The position numbers and the translations under genes were made by a program. Under the pieces are notes generated by a model. That model was not told the DNA's origin. It was given only the letters and a program-made list of their open reading frames with translations, and ran no database searches. Positions 14,606-22,591 of a stretch of 23,114 bases of DNA are shown here, piece after piece; within the stretch, counting starts at the first letter, position 1; every line of letters begins with the position of its first letter. The stretch covers positions 1 through 23,114 of the forward strand of contig JAFWXB010000060.1 of NCBI GenBank assembly GCA_017523185.1, written 5' to 3'. The stretch comes from Lachnospiraceae bacterium (GTDB lineage: Bacteria > Bacillota_A > Clostridia > Lachnospirales > Lachnospiraceae).

Positions 14606-14830
14606 GTGGTAAAAAAAGTGAATAATATTGTGAATGGTTTTAGAATGAATCAAGAAATGATAAATTTTATAAAGGATTGTGAAATATGTGGATGTATTGC
14701 ACTTGGAATATATGCAGTACACGATTTATGTGTAAGAGCAATAGAAAAGGGCTATGCATTTAATATCAAGTTTGACACAAAGGGAATGATTGATTTTAGT
14801 GTTACACCTTCTACAGTTACTGTAGAATAA
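14606..14830 (+). CDS. Small protein of unknown function
   Basis: Not recognised. The open frame gives 74 residues from a GTG at 14606, or 61 from the ATG at 14645; neither has a clear ribosome binding site, so the start is uncertain. The sequence has a short hydrophobic patch with a CEICGC cluster (about 25-30) followed by IALGIYAVHDLCV, then a polar C-terminus that looks like two beta strands (INIKFD..., IDFSVTP). Codon use resembles the neighbouring genes, which supports it being real. It lies 43 bases after the HAD gene and directly before a strong terminator, so it is probably the last gene of that transcript. Confidence 0.55.
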   Translation: MVKKVNNIVNGFRMNQEMINFIKDCEICGCIALGIYAVHDLCVRAIEKGYAFNIKFDTKGMIDFSVTPSTVTVE

Positions 14831-14908
14831 TATTCTATTCATATTTATAATTTATTTTTCGAACACTCCAAGCGTTAAGAGGTATTATAATATAGTTTTT
14901 ATCTTTGT

Positions 14909-14942
14909 AGCACTCACAGTATATTATAATGTGAGTGCTTTA
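14909..14942. terminator. Terminator between convergent genes
   Basis: AGCACTCACA (14909-14918) and TGTGAGTGCT (14930-14939) form a perfect 10-bp stem with an 11-base AT-only loop, followed by TTAT. It lies between the small ORF on the plus strand and the DUF4317 gene on the minus strand and may serve both. Confidence 0.8.
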
Positions 14943-14984
14943 TTGATTTAGAATATAGCTTCAGAAAAGAATATAAAAAATAAA

Positions 14985-16286
14985 TTAAATATTAGAGTTA
15001 TTAAAATCTAATGTTACTCCATTCATTGCAATTTGTTCTTCTTCCTCAATTGGAATTATAAGACATTTTTTACCATTAATGAGTGTGGTTTCAATCGTTG
15101 CTACTTTTTCCGGTTTTACATGAAGTACGATATCATGTTTTTTTGTTTCTGCAAGATAAGTATCTAATTCTGTTTGTTTGTCTAAAAGTTGTGTAGTGCG
15201 TTCTTCTAATTGTGTTGTTTTTTCGGTTAATTGTGTGGAAATTGCAGAAAGTTGTTCTTGCAATGCCTGTTTTTCCATGCGAATACTGTTTTGTTCTAAT
15301 GTCTTTTTATCAATAAGATATTCAGCAATTGGTGATTTTTCACCAAAGGCTTCTTCTATGGAGTTTTCGATACGATTTGCTTTTTCTTCTGAAATATTAC
15401 TGTTTTTAAATAATTGTTCCATTACGGTATTATCTAATAAAAAGTTATTTGTATTTGCATCATGAAGTTCTTCATATTCTTCTAACATATCATTTAAGTT
15501 TTGTTGAATATCCATAAGAATTTCAGTTGTTTGTTCACTTTCTGTGCCTAAAACATTGCGTATGATGGAATCAAATGCCATTTTTTGTTCCGTAGCAGTA
15601 CGTTCAATCGAGCAACCAAGTCCATTTGCCATAAATTCGGAATGTGGTTCTTTTGTATTTTTTGTATAAAATAAAGTTGCATGAATATCGGTACTGCGTT
15701 CATTAAATGCAGGAAATAAGAAACCGGTATCAGGTGCACCAACGACCCAGTCACGAATACGTGGAGCAATACGCTGTTCTTCTTCGCGATATCCAAGCCC
15801 TGCCTTTGAAAGTGTCACAGGACAAATGGCACATATAAGATAATCATATACTTCTTCTGATTCATCTATGTTTAAATTATCTTTAGTACGGGTCATCACA
15901 TCATATGTATCATGATAGAGTAAAATCAAATAGTTGCCATCATGTTCATATGTATCAATGATTAAATCATAATAAGTATCTAAAAGGGTGTCATCTTCTA
16001 ATTTTGTTTCACGCAAAGCCATAAGAATTTGTTGTCTGCCACCGACTTCTTCTTCCTCAAGTGGAAAAGAAAGTTCAAGTAAGTTGTTGCCTAATGTACC
16101 GGAAAGAATTTTATTGGCAATTTCTAAATATTTGTAGTATTCTTCTTCCTCTAAGGTTAAAAATTGACCTCCAAATTTGCATATTTTATTGCGATTTCCG
16201 TCTACATAGCATCCAACTAAGCGTGTAAAAGTAGCTTCGTCTTTTTTGAAACGACGTTTTAATTCTAATACTTCTTTTTTTGTCAT
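14985..16286 (-). CDS. DUF4317 family protein
   Basis: Conserved clostridial protein of unknown function, 433 residues. The start is set at 16286 (MTKKEVLELKRRF), which has AGGAG on the minus strand at good spacing; a longer open frame to 16367 has no ribosome binding site and an unlikely hydrophobic extension. The N-terminal block RRFKKDEATFTRLVGCYVDG is typical of DUF4317. The middle part is mixed alpha/beta with acidic stretches. Residues about 325-378 are a coiled coil with a repeated TQLxEK/TTQLxER pattern. There is no signal peptide or membrane helix, so it is probably cytoplasmic. It stands alone between convergent and divergent neighbours, and context gives no clear role. Confidence 0.85.
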   Translation of the reverse strand: MTKKEVLELKRRFKKDEATFTRLVGCYVDGNRNKICKFGGQFLTLEEEEYYKYLEIANKILSGTLGNNLLELSFPLEEEEVGGRQQILMALRETKLEDDTLLDTYYDLIIDTYEHDGNYLILLYHDTYDVMTRTKDNLNIDESEEVYDYLICAICPVTLSKAGLGYREEEQRIAPRIRDWVVGAPDTGFLFPAFNERSTDIHATLFYTKNTKEPHSEFMANGLGCSIERTATEQKMAFDSIIRNVLGTESEQTTEILMDIQQNLNDMLEEYEELHDANTNNFLLDNTVMEQLFKNSNISEEKANRIENSIEEAFGEKSPIAEYLIDKKTLEQNSIRMEKQALQEQLSAISTQLTEKTTQLEERTTQLLDKQTELDTYLAETKKHDIVLHVKPEKVATIETTLINGKKCLIIPIEEEEQIAMNGVTLDFNNSNI

Positions 16287-16340
16287 AAATTCTCCTATTA
16301 AAAATAATAAATATATGATATTAAATTCAAATTTATCTCT

Positions 16341-16369
16341 ATTATACATTTTCTGTATCAGAAACACAA
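16341..16369 (-). promoter_or_regulatory. Candidate promoter and palindrome upstream of the DUF4317 gene
   Basis: On the minus strand, TATAAT (16341-16346) lies about 55 bases upstream of the start, with a weak -35 (TTGTGT, 16364-16369) at 17 bases. The spacer is filled by the perfect palindrome TTTCTG-TAT-CAGAAA (16350-16364), a likely repressor site. Confidence 0.45.
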
Positions 16370-16507
16370 TTCTAAAGAATAAATAGATAAAATATATATT
16401 TCTTAGAAAAATAGAATTTGTATAAGAAGTTTTTGCAATAATATACTGCTTTATAAAACAAGTATCATTGTTGAGTTTATTTTAATGTAGAAAGATTTTA
16501 AGAAAAG

Positions 16508-16519
16508 TATAGCTATAAT
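16508..16519 (+). promoter_or_regulatory. Candidate -10 of the GTPase-NYN gene
   Basis: TATAAT (16514-16519) lies about 57 bases before the GTG start and overlaps the 10-base palindrome TATAGCTATA (16508-16517). No good -35 is visible at 16-18 bases. Confidence 0.35.
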
Positions 16520-16576
16520 AGATATTCTTTGTTAGAATTTTCTCTGTATGATAAATCAAATCAATAGTAGTTATAA

Positions 16577-19405
16577 GTGAACGATAAAAAAGAAATAAGA
16601 AAGAGAGAAATTATGGTACTTGGGATTTTAGCTCATGTAGATGCAGGAAAAACAACTTTATCAGAAGCGCTTCTTTATAAAACGGGAACCATTCGTAAAA
16701 TAGGTCGTGTTGACCACCAAAATGTATATTTAGATACAGATTCTCAAGAAAGAGAACGAGGAATTACAATTTTTTCCAAACAGGCACAATTAGAACTGGA
16801 GGGTATGAAAATAACACTTTTAGATACACCTGGACACGTGGATTTTTCGGCAGAAATGGAACGAACATTACAAGTTTTAGATTATGCAATTCTTGTCATT
16901 AGTGGAACAGATGGCGTACAAGGGCATACAAGAACATTGTGGAAGTTATTACAACATTACAAAATTCCTGCGTTTGTGTTTATCAATAAGATGGATTTAG
17001 CAGGGGCTGAAAAAGAAAAAATACAAAAACAATTAAAAAGTCAGCTTTCGGAAGGTTGTGTGGATTTTTCAGATGTGGCATGGGAGAAGGGAAATTTATA
17101 TCAAACAGAGAGTTTGACAGGATTGTTAGAGGAAATTAGTTCTTCACAAAAAGACATAGAGAAATTTGTGGAAGATATTGCAGTATGCAATGATGAATTA
17201 TTAGAAACATATATGGAAGAATTAGATATATCTGTGGAATCGGTAGAACAAGCAATTCAAAACAGGTGGTTATATCCTTGTTTTTATGGTTCAGCATTAA
17301 AATTAGATGGGATTACAGAATTATTAGGTGCAGTTCAATTATTGGGAAAAGGACTTTATGAAACGCATAGAAAAAATGACAAAAAGGATATTAGGATATC
17401 CAAAAATATTTTTGGAGGCTTAGTTTATAAAATCGGTCGTGATGCAAGAGGTGTACGCCTTACTTATTTAAAAATAACAAGTGGGACATTAAAAGTCAAA
17501 GATAAAATCAGCTATCATGGTTTAGAAGAAAAAATCGACCAAATTCGTATATATTCAGGAGAAAAATATGAGTTAGTGGATAGTGTGCAAATAGGAGAAG
17601 TGTGTGCTGTTACGGGATTAGACCAAACACAGGCAGGAATGGGACTTGGAAATAATCAAACAAAAACAATGCCTATTTTAGAACCGGTATTAACTTATCA
17701 AATGATTGTGCCACAAGGGGTAAGTCCAAGCGAACTTATGAAAAATTTGAAGCAATTAGAGGAAGAAGACCCACAGCTTCATATTTTATGGAATGAAAAA
17801 TTACAAGAAATTCATGCTCAACTTATGGGACAAGTACAGATGGAAGTGCTTGGACGTGTAATTTTTGACCGATTTGGTGTGAAAGTGGAGTTTGGAACAG
17901 GAAATATTGTATATAAAGAAACAATTGCAAAACCGGTCGAAGGCGTGGGACATTTTGAACCATTGCGACATTATGCAGAAGCACATATTTTTATGGAACC
18001 GGATGAACCGGGAAGTGGTATTAGTGTATATTCGGATTGTAGTGAAGATATTTTAGATTTGAATTGGCAAAGATTGATTACGACACATATTTTAGAAAGA
18101 GAACATTTGGGTGTACTTACAGGTTCACCAATTACGGATATTAAATTTACGATTGTTACAGGTCGAGCACATTTAAAACATACGGAAGGTGGAGATTTTC
18201 GACAAGCGACATATCGTGCCATTCGTCAAGGGTTAAAATCTACAGAATCGGTATTGTTAGAACCTATTTACGCATTTTTGTTAGAAGTTCCCGTAGATTG
18301 TATTGGACGAGCCATGACAGATATTCGTAATCGTTTTGGGAAACATGAAGCACCTGAATATATTACAAAGGAAGGTGGAGATATTGCTGTTTTAAATGGA
18401 ACTGCACCGGTAGCAACTATGCAAGATTATATAACGGAAGTACATTCTTATACAAAGGGATTAGGGCAATTATCATTGCAATTAAAAGGATATGATGTAT
18501 GTCACAATAGTGTTGAGGTTGTAGAATGTATTGGTTATGATAGTGAACAAGATATCGAAAATCCAACAGGGTCTGTATTTTGTGCACATGGAGCAGGTTT
18601 TGTTGTGCCATGGTATGAAGTTCCAAACTATATGCATTTGGAATATGTATATGATACAAAAGGTCATGTCAGGCAACAGGGAGGTTTGAGTTATGATTTG
18701 GAACAACAAGCCCAAAATTTACGAGAACTGGCAAAACGCAAAGAGGAAGAAAAAATAACAAAAACGGTAAGTGCATCTTCATGGGAATTAGATAAGGAAT
18801 TACAACAGATTTATGCACGTGAATTTGGCATGAATAAAGAGGATATGTTGGATTATGAACGAAAAAAATGGGCAAAAAAGTCGAATGAAAAGAAAGAAAA
18901 AGCACCAACACAAAAAATAGATAAAAAAGGGAATCCCATTTATCCGAAAAAAGCGATTTTAGAAGAATATTTGCTTGTAGATGGATATAATATTATTTTT
19001 GCTTGGGAAGATTTAAAAGCATTAGCAAAAGTAAATTTAGATTCTGCAAAAGATAAATTGAAAGATATGTTATGTGATTATCAAGGATATAAAAATTGCA
19101 AAGTAATGGTTGTGTTTGACGGATATCGTGTAAAGGGAAGTAAAGGTTCAACGCAAAAGTATTTTGATTTAGAAGTGGTTCATACAAAACAAGATGAAAC
19201 AGCAGATATGTATATTGAACGAAAAGTACATGAGATTTCAGGAAAATATAAAGTTACCGTAGCAACTTCTGATAATTTAGAACAGCTTACGATTTTAGGA
19301 CAAGGAGCTTTACGAATGTCAGCGTTGGGATTACAACAGGAAATGGAAAGAATGGCAAAAGAAAGTTTAAGTGCTTATAGAAAAAGAGAAAGTTCGCTTT
19401 TTTAG
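16577..19405 (+). CDS. TetM/EF-G-like ribosomal GTPase fused to a Rae1/YacP-like NYN nuclease
   Basis: Residues 1 to about 700 are a translational GTPase of the ribosomal protection type. G1 is AHVDAGKT (19-26), G2 contains RGITI (61-65), G3 is DTPGH (83-87) and G4 is NKMD (137-140); domains II-V follow. At the domain IV tip, where TetM as I recall has YSPVST, this protein has GRAHLKHTEGGDF (529-541), so tetracycline release is doubtful. A charged linker (about 720-796) leads to a NYN domain (797-930) very like Bacillus Rae1 (YacP), a ribosome-dependent A-site mRNA endonuclease: VDGYN (801-805), VVFD (D848), ETAD (E874, D877), ATSD (D899) and GQGALR. The GTG start keeps the first beta strand (EIMVLGILAH); an ATG at 16613 has a better ribosome binding site but would cut into that strand. 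Probable role: GTP-dependent access to the A site coupled to mRNA cleavage (inference). Confidence 0.93.
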   Translation: MNDKKEIRKREIMVLGILAHVDAGKTTLSEALLYKTGTIRKIGRVDHQNVYLDTDSQERERGITIFSKQAQLELEGMKITLLDTPGHVDFSAEMERTLQVLDYAILVISGTDGVQGHTRTLWKLLQHYKIPAFVFINKMDLAGAEKEKIQKQLKSQLSEGCVDFSDVAWEKGNLYQTESLTGLLEEISSSQKDIEKFVEDIAVCNDELLETYMEELDISVESVEQAIQNRWLYPCFYGSALKLDGITELLGAVQLLGKGLYETHRKNDKKDIRISKNIFGGLVYKIGRDARGVRLTYLKITSGTLKVKDKISYHGLEEKIDQIRIYSGEKYELVDSVQIGEVCAVTGLDQTQAGMGLGNNQTKTMPILEPVLTYQMIVPQGVSPSELMKNLKQLEEEDPQLHILWNEKLQEIHAQLMGQVQMEVLGRVIFDRFGVKVEFGTGNIVYKETIAKPVEGVGHFEPLRHYAEAHIFMEPDEPGSGISVYSDCSEDILDLNWQRLITTHILEREHLGVLTGSPITDIKFTIVTGRAHLKHTEGGDFRQATYRAIRQGLKSTESVLLEPIYAFLLEVPVDCIGRAMTDIRNRFGKHEAPEYITKEGGDIAVLNGTAPVATMQDYITEVHSYTKGLGQLSLQLKGYDVCHNSVEVVECIGYDSEQDIENPTGSVFCAHGAGFVVPWYEVPNYMHLEYVYDTKGHVRQQGGLSYDLEQQAQNLRELAKRKEEEKITKTVSASSWELDKELQQIYAREFGMNKEDMLDYERKKWAKKSNEKKEKAPTQKIDKKGNPIYPKKAILEEYLLVDGYNIIFAWEDLKALAKVNLDSAKDKLKDMLCDYQGYKNCKVMVVFDGYRVKGSKGSTQKYFDLEVVHTKQDETADMYIERKVHEISGKYKVTVATSDNLEQLTILGQGALRMSALGLQQEMERMAKESLSAYRKRESSLF

Positions 19406-19623
19406 TCAGAGAAAGAAATTTGCGTTGCTTTTTGGTATGGATAATGTTACCATAAAGTTAATTTTTATAAAAACAATATAATTTTGGATATAAGATATAA
19501 AAGTTATTAGTTGTAAGTAATAGAAATAGATAGTAAATATCTTTTTTAAGTACAATACAATATGAAAAGCTATATAGAATTTATATTGTTTTTGCAGATT
19601 TGTAATAATATATAGGAGGCGTT

Positions 19624-20814
19624 ATGATTTATAACAAACATATGTACGAATTAGGCAGTAAACGTTCTGCTATTCGTGAATTATTTGAATATGGAAAACA
19701 AAGAGCAAGTGTTGTTGGGTCGGAAAATGTTTATGATTTTTCTTTGGGAAATCCAACAGTTCCGGCACCGGATTGTGTAGATGAAAATATTCGCAATTTG
19801 ACAAAAGAATTGGATTGTGTAAAATTACATGGTTATACATCTGCACAAGGAGATGTAGAAACAAGAACTGCAATTGCAAACTTTTTAAATGAAACACATG
19901 GAACACATTTTGAAGCAGACAATTTTTATATCACTATGGGAGCAGCAGCATCACTATCTATTTGTTTTCGTGCATTGACAGCAGAAAAAACAGATGAATT
20001 TATTGGAATTGCACCATTTTTCCCAGAGTATAGAGTATTTGTAGAAGCAGCAGGTGCAAACTTTAAAGTTGTTCCGGCAGATACAAAGGCATTTCAGATT
20101 GATTTTGAACAGTTAGAAGCTATGATAGGAGACCATACAAAAGGAATTATTATCAATTCTCCAAATAATCCTTCCGGAGCTGTATATTCGGAAGAAACAA
20201 TTATTCGTCTTGCAGAATTATTAAAGAAAAAAGAACAAGAAGTAAATCATCCGATTTTTATTATTTGTGATGAACCATATCGTGAAATTGTTTATGATGG
20301 GGTAAAAGTACCATTTGTGACAAAATATTATGATAATACGTTAGTTTGTTATTCTTACAGTAAATCATTATCTTTACCGGGAGAACGTATTGGCTATGTA
20401 TTAGTTCCAAAAGAAGCATACGAAAGCAAAGCTCTTTATGCAGCAGTAGCAGGAGCAGGTCGTGCCTTAGGATACGTTTGTGCACCAAGTATGATGCAAA
20501 AAGTCATTGTACGTTGTCAGGGTCAAACTGGTGATGTAGAACTTTATAAGAAAAATCGTGATTTACTTTATGAAGGACTTACAAAAATCGGATACAATTG
20601 TTTCTTGCCACAAGGAGCATTTTATATGTTTGTAAAGGCATTAGAAGAAGATGCAGATGCATTTTGTGAACGTGCGAAAAAAGAAGATTTATTAGTGGTA
20701 TCTGCAAATGGTTTTGGCTGTCCGGGATATGTGCGAATTTCTTATTGTGTAGATGAAGATATGATAAAACGCAGTTTTGGAGCATTTGAACGATTATATC
20801 AGAGTTATCAATAA
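19624..20814 (+). CDS. Class I/II pyridoxal-phosphate aminotransferase
   Basis: Fold-type I PLP enzyme of 396 residues, similar to aspartate/aromatic-type aminotransferases. Cofactor-binding positions are clear: GAAASL near 106-111 (phosphate loop), N182 in NNPSG, D216 in CDEPY, Lys247 in SYSKSLSLPGERIGY (Schiff base) and R371 in YVRISY (substrate carboxylate). The early motif FSLGNPTVPAP is typical of this group. The start at 19624 is set by AGGAGGCG immediately upstream; the next Met (residue 7) is less well placed. The true amino donor and acceptor cannot be told from sequence. It is flanked by a 218-base gap and a downstream terminator, so it is probably a single-gene unit. Confidence 0.92.
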   Translation: MIYNKHMYELGSKRSAIRELFEYGKQRASVVGSENVYDFSLGNPTVPAPDCVDENIRNLTKELDCVKLHGYTSAQGDVETRTAIANFLNETHGTHFEADNFYITMGAAASLSICFRALTAEKTDEFIGIAPFFPEYRVFVEAAGANFKVVPADTKAFQIDFEQLEAMIGDHTKGIIINSPNNPSGAVYSEETIIRLAELLKKKEQEVNHPIFIICDEPYREIVYDGVKVPFVTKYYDNTLVCYSYSKSLSLPGERIGYVLVPKEAYESKALYAAVAGAGRALGYVCAPSMMQKVIVRCQGQTGDVELYKKNRDLLYEGLTKIGYNCFLPQGAFYMFVKALEEDADAFCERAKKEDLLVVSANGFGCPGYVRISYCVDEDMIKRSFGAFERLYQSYQ

Positions 20815-20895
20815 TGGGTTTTATAATATATATGTCTTTTTCATACAGATAATTTTATGTAATATTCTAAATTTGCTCATTTATAAATAATATAT

Positions 20896-20937
20896 AAAAA
20901 ACCTTACCAAACATTTTTATTTGGTAAGGTTTTTTTG
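20896..20937 (+). terminator. Terminator after the aminotransferase gene
   Basis: ACCTTACCAAA (20901-20911) pairs with TTTGGTAAGGT (20920-20930) around an 8-base loop. It is flanked by an A-run upstream and seven T downstream: a strong intrinsic terminator about 80 bases after the stop codon. Confidence 0.9.
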
Positions 20938-21041
20938 TTAAAAATAGATAATTTAGATGTGTTGTTTTTAGAAAGTAACGGAAATTACAAAAATATAAAA
21001 TAAAAATGTGATATTTTTTAAATTGGATTTGTTCTAAATAT

Positions 21042-21078
21042 AGAAAGTTCAATAAAGATAGAACTTTCTTAAAGTTTC
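21042..21078 (+). promoter_or_regulatory. Hairpin in the leader of the ECF sigma gene
   Basis: AGAAAGTTC (21042-21050) and GAACTTTCT (21061-21069) form a perfect 9-bp inverted repeat with a 10-base loop. A third arm, AAAGTTTC (21071-21078), can compete by pairing with the second (AACTTT-ctt-AAAGTT). It ends 7 bases before the Shine-Dalgarno GGAGG (21086-21090). It may be an operator or a translation control element; no usual ECF promoter was recognised. Confidence 0.45.
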
Positions 21079-21097
21079 AGTTATTGGAGGAACTGTA

Positions 21098-21589
21098 ATG
21101 GAACAGACAGAGTACATAGAGGCAGTAGAGTTATATGGAAATACCATTTATCGAATTGCGTATCAATATTGTAAAAATAAAAATGATGCAGAGGATATTG
21201 TACAAAATACATTTATAAAACTTTTTCAAACGACAAAAGGATTTGAAGATAAAGAATATTTGCGAAGATGGTTGATTCGTGTTGCTATTAACGAAGCAAA
21301 AAATTTACGAGTATCTTTTTGGAAAAAAAGAATATTTCCAATGCAAGAAGTAAAAGAAACAGAAGTTTATACATTTTCAAATGAGGAAAGTCTTACACTT
21401 TATGATACTGTAATGCAATTACCCAAAAAATATCGAATTGTAGTACATTTATATTATTATGAGGAGTATTCTATTAAGGAAATTGCTGACATTTTACAAA
21501 TGAAAGAAACAACCATTCAAACACAGTTGATGAGAGCAAGAAAAAAATTAAAAGAAATGTTAAAGGAGGCGTGGGAAGATGAAGAATAA
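21098..21589 (+). CDS. ECF-type RNA polymerase sigma factor
   Basis: Extracytoplasmic-function sigma factor of 163 residues, the usual length. Region 2 spans about 10-75, with the characteristic AYQYCKNKNDAEDIVQNTFIKLF and RRWLIRVAINEAKN. Region 4 spans about 105-155, with LPKKYRIVVHLYYYEEYSIKEIADIL as its helix-turn-helix entry and TTIQTQLMRARKKLKE as the recognition part. GGAGG precedes the ATG. Its 3' end overlaps the following membrane-protein gene by 11 bases, the common sigma/anti-sigma arrangement. Similarity to SigV/SigW-type factors suggests an envelope-stress role, but the signal cannot be read from the sequence. Confidence 0.93.
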   Translation: MEQTEYIEAVELYGNTIYRIAYQYCKNKNDAEDIVQNTFIKLFQTTKGFEDKEYLRRWLIRVAINEAKNLRVSFWKKRIFPMQEVKETEVYTFSNEESLTLYDTVMQLPKKYRIVVHLYYYEEYSIKEIADILQMKETTIQTQLMRARKKLKEMLKEAWEDEE

Positions 21590-22373
21590 AGATTTGTTTA
21601 AAGAAACATTTTCAAAAGTATCTATGTCAGAAGATGCTTTGAAAAATTTACAAAATATCAGCAAAGAAGAAATAGATACACAACGTATAAAACCACAACT
21701 TGTTACATTTCGCTATTCTACGGTATTTGCATTAGTAGCTCTTATTATTGGATTTTCAAGTGGTATTTTTATTATGAATAAAGAAATAAAAAAAATACAA
21801 CGCCAACAAAGTAGAGAGGAAATGGTTCATACAACAGAAACAGATAAACAAGAGGATAATATCGAACAAGGAAATGAGTCAGAATATATAGAACTTCGTA
21901 TGAATAATTATATTAATGGGTATTACATAGATAAGGAAGAAGTGATTTTTTATGTAGATGAAAATAAGGTATGGCATGTAGAATTTAAAAACAATAAAAT
22001 GGAACCATGGGCATTAGCATTGCCAAAAGACCTTATATTAGAACATACATCATTTATTTATAGGCTGGGAAGTTATTGGAAACATGGTACACCATATGGA
22101 AGCCAGTTGCGAATAGGATACATACCAATAAATTTACAACAAGAAGAAAAAACAATTTATTTTGAATGGGATTGTAGAAAAATAGATATTACAGAAGATT
22201 TTGCAGATGGTGTAGCAACAGGGATTTGTGAAATAGAAAATGAGTACACATATTTAGGAGAGAAATATCGTTATCTTATAGAAGGAACATTGGAAAATTA
22301 TACAGCAAAAATATGGATATTACCAGACGTATTAAGTCAGCCATTAGATAGATATTTGATAACAGAAAAATAA
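21579..22373 (+). CDS. Probable membrane-bound anti-sigma factor
   Basis: Single-pass membrane protein of 264 residues that starts inside the sigma gene (11-base overlap). Residues 1-45 are cytoplasmic and would hold the sigma factor; they have no HxxxCxxC zinc anti-sigma motif. A transmembrane helix spans about 46-66. A basic/Gln-rich stretch and an acidic linker (67-100) lead to an extracellular beta-rich domain (about 103-260) with many Trp and Tyr residues (for example VWHVEF, LGSYWKHGTPYG, YFEWDC). I do not recognise the outer domain; it may sense an envelope ligand. The role is inferred chiefly from the overlap with the ECF gene and the topology. A terminator follows about 100 bases after the stop. 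Confidence 0.78.
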   Translation: MKNKDLFKETFSKVSMSEDALKNLQNISKEEIDTQRIKPQLVTFRYSTVFALVALIIGFSSGIFIMNKEIKKIQRQQSREEMVHTTETDKQEDNIEQGNESEYIELRMNNYINGYYIDKEEVIFYVDENKVWHVEFKNNKMEPWALALPKDLILEHTSFIYRLGSYWKHGTPYGSQLRIGYIPINLQQEEKTIYFEWDCRKIDITEDFADGVATGICEIENEYTYLGEKYRYLIEGTLENYTAKIWILPDVLSQPLDRYLITEK

Positions 22374-22475
22374 GAGCAAATTATATAAGAAATAAAGAAA
22401 AATTATAATTCTATTTTTTTATTAAAATTGTGATAAAATAAATAGTATGGAGTTGTTTAAACATAAATTAAAAGT

Positions 22476-22525
22476 ATTCCCTTTTATGAGATAAAAAAGA
22501 TGTCTGATAAAAGGGAATTTTTATT
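22476..22525 (+). terminator. Terminator after the sigma/anti-sigma operon
   Basis: ATTCCCTTTTAT (22476-22487) and ATAAAAGGGAAT (22507-22518) form a perfect 12-bp stem with a 19-base loop, followed by TTTTTATTT. It isolates the csoR unit from the sigma operon. Confidence 0.85.
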
Positions 22526-22541
22526 TGATGAAAAAACCAAC

Positions 22542-22570
22542 TTGACAAATACCCATAACCGGTATAGAGT
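22542..22570 (+). promoter_or_regulatory. csoR promoter with internal CsoR-type operator
   Basis: TTGACA (22542-22547, perfect consensus), 17-base spacer, TAGAGT (22565-22570). The spacer holds the inverted repeat ATACC-cataacc-GGTAT (22549-22565). CsoR operators are inverted repeats with C- and G-rich arms of this general type, so repression by the encoded protein when copper is low is likely. Confidence 0.65.
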
Positions 22571-22591
22571 ATATATAAAAAGGAGAAATTT

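Noticed and set aside
16577..18700. Calling the GTPase a tetracycline resistance gene.
   Set aside because: The GTPase fold is TetM-like, but the domain IV tip differs from TetM and a nuclease domain is attached; resistance cannot be claimed from the sequence.
19430..19460. Weak hairpin TATGG / CCATA after the GTPase-NYN gene as a terminator.
   Set aside because: Only five base pairs and no T-run follows the stem at a suitable distance.
21061..21081. ECF-type promoter for the sigma gene based on GAACTTT.
   Set aside because: No CGT-type -10 at 15-17 bases downstream; the better TGAAACTTT match reads on the opposite strand.
22431..22525. Short RNA starting from the TGATAAAAT at 22431-22439 and ending at the terminator 22476-22525.
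   Set aside because: No -35 is visible and the product would be little more than the terminator hairpin; the hairpin is explained as the end of the sigma operon.
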